From the NCBI GenBank assembly GCA_023412635.1, contig JAEYNI010000109.1, positions 1 to 8,795 on the forward strand: 8,795 bases of DNA, in the 5' to 3' direction. Positions 5,447-8,795 of the stretch are shown piece after piece. Under the pieces are notes generated by a model, which had not been told where the DNA came from, did no database searches, and was given only the letters and a program-made list of their open reading frames with translations. The DNA comes from Bacillota bacterium. Its GTDB lineage: Bacteria > Bacillota > Clostridia > Acetivibrionales > DSM-1351. Position 1 is the stretch's first letter. The number at the start of each line of letters is the position of its first letter. The translations under genes were made by a program, and so were the position numbers.

Positions 5447-6151
5447 TTAGGCACTTACACTTTTATATGTTCTTATACGCTTTTCGAATATCTTGAATCC
5501 ATACTCTACAATACCGCAGATAATCAAATAAACCAAAAAAATATCAATATAAGCCTCAACATAGTTATAGCCTACATTTGCTGCCACTTTAGCCCTTAAG
5601 GTAATTTCCTTGAGCGACATTGCATAACCCAGTGAGGTTCCCTTAATCAGGTTGGTAGTCGTATTGCATATGTTCGGTATGGCGACTGTTAAGGCTTGTG
5701 GAATTATTACTGTTACATAAGCCTGGAAATTGGTCAGTCCCACCGACTGAGCCGCCTCCAACTGTCCTTTGCTGACAGCTCCCAGTGCAGATCTGAATAC
5801 TTCTGAAAGAATTGCTATCGTATTTAATGAAAAAACTATAAACGCATACCATATAGGATTCACTTCATATATTTTTATATTTAAATCAAACCTGCTGAAT
5901 ATCCTCGAAAGGATAAGCGGTATACTGTTGTATATAATAAATATCTGTATAATCATTGGTGTCCCTCTTACGAAGGAAACATATACCTGAGCTATGCGGT
6001 GTAGTACAGGTACACGATTGATTCTGGAGAGTGCCAGAAAAAAACCCAGTGGTAGAGCAATCACCAATGAAACAAGCGTGATTAATAACGCCGTTGGTGC
6101 CCCTGAAAGTGCAACGAAAAAAGTATCCAATAAGAATTCATAATTTAACAT
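5447..6151 (-). CDS. Amino acid ABC importer permease (second of two, TcyM-like position)
   Basis: This 234-residue integral membrane protein of the HisM/GlnP type has about five or six hydrophobic segments. VRGTPMIIQIFIIYNSIPLI (61-80) is the family hallmark near the substrate path. The cytoplasmic coupling (EAA) loop is at 129-152 (GQLEAAQSVGLTNFQAYVTV, then IIPQ) and contacts the ATPase. I place the start at ATG 6151: the GGGGG element is 8 nt upstream of it, but it directly abuts the alternative GTG at 6160. The gene is 15 nt behind the other permease and 25 nt ahead of the ATPase. The two permeases differ clearly in sequence, so the membrane part is probably a heterodimer. Confidence 0.95.
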   Translation of the reverse strand: MLNYEFLLDTFFVALSGAPTALLITLVSLVIALPLGFFLALSRINRVPVLHRIAQVYVSFVRGTPMIIQIFIIYNSIPLILSRIFSRFDLNIKIYEVNPIWYAFIVFSLNTIAILSEVFRSALGAVSKGQLEAAQSVGLTNFQAYVTVIIPQALTVAIPNICNTTTNLIKGTSLGYAMSLKEITLRAKVAANVGYNYVEAYIDIFLVYLIICGIVEYGFKIFEKRIRTYKSVSA

Positions 6152-6166
6152 CTCTGTCACCCCCGG

Positions 6167-6874
6167 CTATATTGATCTGGCAATTTGTCTGCCCTTGCTC
6201 AGTTTATTTTCCGTTTTAGTAAAAGTTTGCTCAATTGCGACTGAAATGGCCCAATAAATCAAAGATAGAGCGATATAGGTTTCCAGGGCATGTGCATTAT
6301 AGTTTCCCGAAATAATTAGACTTGCTTTTCCCATAATATCTATAAGCCCTATGGTATAGGCTAACGCACCCTCCTTGAAAAGAGCAAGAAGTGAATTCCC
6401 TATATTGGGGATAGCAACTACCAAAGCCTGAGGAAAAATTATCAGCCCATATGCCTGTATACTGTTCAAGCCCACGCTTACTGCAGCCTCATACTGTCCT
6501 TTATCTACCGAATCGTAGGCTGTTCGTATAACCTCACACATTGCGGCTGCAAACTGAAGTGAGAAAGTAATGACAATAAAGACTGCTTTGTCAACACCGT
6601 CAAGATCAACCCCAAAGCTCTGAGTAATAGCCGGAATTCCGTAATATGTAAGGAAAAGAAGAACAATGGAAGGAGTACATCTCAATGCTGTAGTATAGGC
6701 ATTTGCTATTTTTTGAGATACTTTTCCTTTTCTGATTTTAGCAACTGCCAAAGCAAAACCCAGAAGAGTTCCGAAAAATACCGACAATCCAGTAATCATA
6801 AAGGTTACTCCTAAATAAGGCAATAGCTTAGGTATAGCTTCCAGTATATAAGCTGCATTAAAATACTTATCCAT
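6167..6874 (-). CDS. Amino acid ABC importer permease (first of two, TcyL-like position)
   Basis: This 235-residue HisM/GlnP-type permease has hydrophobic segments at about 15-46, 65-85, 95-118, 145-190 and 198-215. The family motif around LRCTPSIVLLFLTYYGIP (64-81) is a variant of the usual RGTP block, with Cys in place of Gly. The EAA coupling loop is GQYEAAVSVGLNSIQAYGLI (126-145), ending in FPQAL. The ATG at 6874 is preceded by GGGTGGGG at normal spacing. It lies 27 nt behind the binding-protein gene and 15 nt ahead of the second permease, so it is surely co-transcribed with both. The RCTP variant in a transporter next to an ATC-hydrolase-family gene is worth noting but does not by itself define the substrate. 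Confidence 0.95.
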   Translation of the reverse strand: MDKYFNAAYILEAIPKLLPYLGVTFMITGLSVFFGTLLGFALAVAKIRKGKVSQKIANAYTTALRCTPSIVLLFLTYYGIPAITQSFGVDLDGVDKAVFIVITFSLQFAAAMCEVIRTAYDSVDKGQYEAAVSVGLNSIQAYGLIIFPQALVVAIPNIGNSLLALFKEGALAYTIGLIDIMGKASLIISGNYNAHALETYIALSLIYWAISVAIEQTFTKTENKLSKGRQIARSI

Positions 6875-6901
6875 GTTCTACCCCACCCAACAATTAATAT
6901 T

Positions 6902-7792
6902 TTACCTGTTTACCTTCTCAAGTACTTCGAATAAATCCTTACCGTAGAATTTTACACTTTGCTCGTTGGTTTTCTTTTCTTCCTTGAGCTTTTTTATTGC
7001 TCCATCGTATGCATCTGCAAAAGCCTGTTCCTTTTTGTTAAACAGCGGCCAGGTTTTAATTACTGCAAACTCGTTATAAACCACTTCATTTACAAGGTTA
7101 TGATATTGCCCTTCCTCTGCCTTAACCTGTTTATCAAAGGCACCTTCAATTATTACTCCTCCATCGACACGGCCTTCATTTACCCATTGAACCACGTCGA
7201 CAGTGAAAGAATCACCAGCTTCAAGCTTAACCTGATTGTCAGGGTTTGCTTTGTTATACTCATCGATAATTGTGTACTGTGCGTTGTTTGCTGCTATTGG
7301 TGCCAGAGTCATTCCGGCTTTAGCAAAGTCTGAAAGAGTCTTAATATTTTCATTGCTTTTCTTTAAAACAAGACCTGTACTACTAAGCCCAAGAAATTCC
7401 TTAGGAAAAATAAATTTTTCAGTTCTCTCTTTAGTCCAGAAGGCATTCTTGATTCCCACCTGATATTTTCCCTGTTCAACTCCTATAAGGAGGTCATCAT
7501 TTGACGTTCCAATAAACTCAAATTCATACTGTGGAAGCAGTTCGTCAACCAGCTTCATAACCTCAACATCATAACCTGTGGCATTACCCTTTTCGTCCAG
7601 CCATGATATAGGCTTTGATGCCTGATCATATGCAACTTTTACTTTAGTCACCTGACTGCCTGAATCTGCCGATCCTGCAGTTGATGCAGTGTTGTTATCC
7701 GACTTTATACCTGAGTTTGCTCCGCAGCCTGTTATAAATGCTGCCGTTAAGATTGCTGCTGTGATCATGCTCAAAAATTTTTTACTTTTCAT
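6902..7792 (-). CDS. Solute-binding lipoprotein of an amino acid/cystine-type ABC importer
   Basis: This 296-residue protein is exported as a lipoprotein. It has a basic start (MKSKKF), a hydrophobic segment, and the lipobox ITGC with acceptor C23. A Ser/Asn/Gly-rich linker runs to about residue 48, and the family-3 solute-binding domain follows to the end (VKVAYDQASKPISWLDEKG, then TGYDVEVMKLVDELL). The GYDVEVMK block and the later NAFWTKERTEKF resemble TcyJ/TcyK cystine-binding proteins, so a sulfur amino acid or related ligand is plausible. I chose the ATG at 7792 because AAAGGAGA sits about 8 nt upstream and the signal peptide starts there; the longer frame to 7843 adds a non-signal extension. 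It lies 80 nt behind the ATC-hydrolase-family gene and 27 nt before the first permease. Confidence 0.95.
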   Translation of the reverse strand: MKSKKFLSMITAAILTAAFITGCGANSGIKSDNNTASTAGSADSGSQVTKVKVAYDQASKPISWLDEKGNATGYDVEVMKLVDELLPQYEFEFIGTSNDDLLIGVEQGKYQVGIKNAFWTKERTEKFIFPKEFLGLSSTGLVLKKSNENIKTLSDFAKAGMTLAPIAANNAQYTIIDEYNKANPDNQVKLEAGDSFTVDVVQWVNEGRVDGGVIIEGAFDKQVKAEEGQYHNLVNEVVYNEFAVIKTWPLFNKKEQAFADAYDGAIKKLKEEKKTNEQSVKFYGKDLFEVLEKVNR

Positions 7793-7872
7793 AATTGTAA
7801 TCTCCTTTATATGTACATTTTTAAACAAAATATTATTTAACATATAAGTATAGTATGTTTTAATTTAAAAAA

Positions 7873-8355
7873 TCACTTCACTTTTTTAATTAAAACCTGA
7901 CAGACTGGCTTGCCATTTGCGATAGTATCACCCAATTCAAAGGTAAACTTATCATATTTACTTATAATGCCTCTGTCTCCATCCATAGCTATATCACATA
8001 ATCGAGAAATTTTAACTTCATCATTGGTAAGCTTTTTCCATGCTGCTACAAGCGGACAATAATGAAAATCTATTTTCAATTCATCTTCGGTAGTCTTTAC
8101 ATCCATCTCAAATACCTTTTTAACCTGCTCTGTAGCAAAAGCGGAGGCAAATTCCTTAATATCATCGGTTTTCGGGAATTTATTTTCACCGTGGAAGCAT
8201 CCACATTTATATATGGCATCCTTGGCAAATTGGGTATCAACACCCCTTTTCTCAGCTTCGTCAATCAGGAAATAGAACCATGTGGCTCTATGTTCAAAGG
8301 CGTTTCTTAAATCTAAAGTATGCTTGTCCTTGATAGTTGCTTCATTTTTTATCAT
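7873..8355 (-). CDS. L-2-amino-thiazoline-4-carboxylic acid (ATC) hydrolase family protein
   Basis: This 160-residue cytoplasmic protein carries the family's recognisable blocks: FEHRATWFYFLIDEAEKRG (20-38), YKCGCFHG (49-56), DFHYCPLVAAWKKL (96-109) and CDIAMDGDRGI (120-130). The characterised activity is opening of the thiazoline ring of L-ATC to N-carbamoyl-L-cysteine on the way to L-cysteine. The cysteines at 51, 53, 100 and 120 could be catalytic or metal-binding. Standing first in a run with cystine-type ABC genes fits a role in cysteine or thiol acquisition. The start is uncertain. The frame is open to an ATG at 8445, but only the ATG at 8355 has a ribosome binding site (GGAGA, 6-nt spacing), and a promoter just beyond 8445 would leave almost no leader for the longer form. 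Many family members are uncharacterised, so the exact substrate may differ. Confidence 0.8.
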   Translation of the reverse strand: MIKNEATIKDKHTLDLRNAFEHRATWFYFLIDEAEKRGVDTQFAKDAIYKCGCFHGENKFPKTDDIKEFASAFATEQVKKVFEMDVKTTEDELKIDFHYCPLVAAWKKLTNDEVKISRLCDIAMDGDRGIISKYDKFTFELGDTIANGKPVCQVLIKKVK

Positions 8356-8465
8356 TGCCATCTCCATTTCCGGTATGTTTGAATCATTATTAATTTGACC
8401 CTTTTGATATACCTGCATTTTTAATTCATAGTAAACATATAGCATTTGTATGTTACTTATTAACT

Positions 8466-8493
8466 ATTATACACTATATTTCCGATTTGTAAA
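8466..8493 (-). promoter_or_regulatory. Promoter of the ATC-hydrolase/ABC importer operon
   Basis: On the minus strand TTTACA (8493..8488, five of six matches to TTGACA) stands 16 nt before a perfect TATAAT (8471..8466). Transcription would start near 8459, leaving a leader of about 104 nt to the ATG at 8355. It is the best promoter match in the window. I see no known riboswitch fold or operator near it. Confidence 0.65.
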
Positions 8494-8509
8494 CTATGTT
8501 TTTATAAAT

Positions 8510-8541
8510 AAAAAAAACCTGCATCCGGATAGGAATACAGG
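8510..8541 (-). terminator. Rho-independent terminator of the TetR-family gene
   Basis: Reading on the minus strand, CCTGTATTC pairs with GGATGCAGG (9 bp with two G-U) around a 6-nt loop, and eight Ts follow directly (8517..8510). It begins 12 nt past the TetR stop and separates that gene from the promoter at 8466-8493. Confidence 0.85.
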
Positions 8542-8553
8542 CTAACAATTATA

Positions 8554-8795
8554 TCAGTTACTCATCATAGTTACTATGGCCTGGATAATCTCTTGTTTCA
8601 TTACTTCATAATTCATGTAATCATGCTTATGATAACTCACCTCATGACAGAAACTCTCTATCATTCCAATTGTAATATGAACCTTTTCGTGGGCGTTTGT
8701 CGGTTTTAAGCCATGTTGGGCCATTAGTTCTACTATTGTATTGGCTGTTGTAACTTCAAAATAACAGAAGTAGTCCCTTACATCCTGGTCGGTAT
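8554..8795 (-). CDS. TetR/AcrR-family transcriptional regulator, C-terminal part (cut by window edge)
   Basis: The last 79 codons of a minus-strand gene are visible, ending in TGA at 8556..8554, with an intrinsic terminator 12 nt later. The sequence is helical and reads as a TetR ligand-binding domain tail: YFEVTTANTIVELMAQHGLK, then HEKVHITIGMIESFCHEVSYHKHD, then a last helix of about 20 residues. The HEKVHI...ESFCHE...YHKH pattern recurs, in my recollection, in clostridial TetR-family proteins, but the diagnostic N-terminal helix-turn-helix lies beyond the window, so the call depends on this C-terminal resemblance. It is transcriptionally separate from the operon to its left because of the terminator. 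Whether it controls that operon or a gene outside the window cannot be judged. Confidence 0.72.
   Translation of the reverse strand, partial: TDQDVRDYFCYFEVTTANTIVELMAQHGLKPTNAHEKVHITIGMIESFCHEVSYHKHDYMNYEVMKQEIIQAIVTMMSN

Noticed and set aside
6959..7333. A 124-codon plus-strand frame inside the binding-protein gene
   Set aside because: It is antisense to a clearly coding lipoprotein gene, has no ribosome binding site and shows no recognisable domain.
8356..8459. A riboswitch or T-box in the leader of the ATC-hydrolase/ABC operon
   Set aside because: It is too short for a T-box, and I see no SAM, lysine or glycine core motif. Only short, poor inverted repeats occur.
1..8795. tRNA, rRNA, CRISPR arrays, attachment sites or a replication origin
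   Set aside because: Reading both strands I found no cloverleaf, no regularly spaced direct repeats, no integrase-linked direct repeats and no DnaA-box cluster.

Overview
The window reads as an AT-rich, low-GC Gram-positive anaerobe, most likely a member of the Clostridia (a Ruminiclostridium/Clostridium-like genome is a guess from gene content and style). The signs are strong GGAGG-type ribosome binding sites, one TTG start, a lipoprotein-anchored solute-binding protein, and small anaerobe-type redox proteins (a standalone BFD-like [2Fe-2S] protein and a hybrid-cluster-associated CxxC protein). No transposase, tRNA, rRNA or CRISPR array is visible.

Layout, left to right. (1) Positions 1-429 (-) hold the N-terminal part of a YeiL-like Crp/Fnr regulator, cut by the window edge. 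It is divergent from two tandem four-helix membrane proteins of the DMT/DUF606 (YdcZ) family at 593-1015 and 1032-1484 (+). A 10-bp palindrome lies between them. (2) A convergent small BFD-like [2Fe-2S] protein at 1477-1692 (-) overlaps the second DMT gene by 8 bp. (3) A gene-free stretch of about 390 bp holds a compact chain of five inverted repeats closed by imperfect terminal inverted repeats (1762-2070). It is a candidate MITE-like element or structured RNA. (4) A 68-residue DUF1858-type redox disulfide protein (2083-2289, -) follows, then a nitroreductase (2476-3030, -). (5) An ArsR-type regulator (3255-3554, +) is divergent from the nitroreductase across a perfect 10-6-10 operator-like repeat. 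(6) A six-gene minus-strand block runs from about 8445 down to 3556: ATC-hydrolase-family protein, lipoprotein solute-binding protein, two permeases, ATPase, then a URO-D-superfamily protein. (7) The 3' end of a TetR-family regulator (8554-8795, -) ends in a clear rho-independent terminator.

How the genes may work together. The ABC genes have the architecture of B. subtilis TcyK-L-M-N: one binding protein, two different permeases and one ATPase, as in importers of cystine and related sulfur compounds. The first gene of the run belongs to the L-2-aminothiazoline-4-carboxylate hydrolase family, whose characterised activity opens a cyclic cysteine precursor. The last, after a 126-nt gap, is a URO-D-fold protein with a His-X-Cys...Cys pattern like the zinc site of corrinoid:thiol methyltransferases. 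Together they suggest uptake and processing of a sulfur-containing amino acid or thiol. This is inference from family membership and gene order; the substrate cannot be read from the sequence.

Several start codons were moved downstream from the longest open frame because Shine-Dalgarno spacing supports an internal ATG. Reasons are given in each entry.
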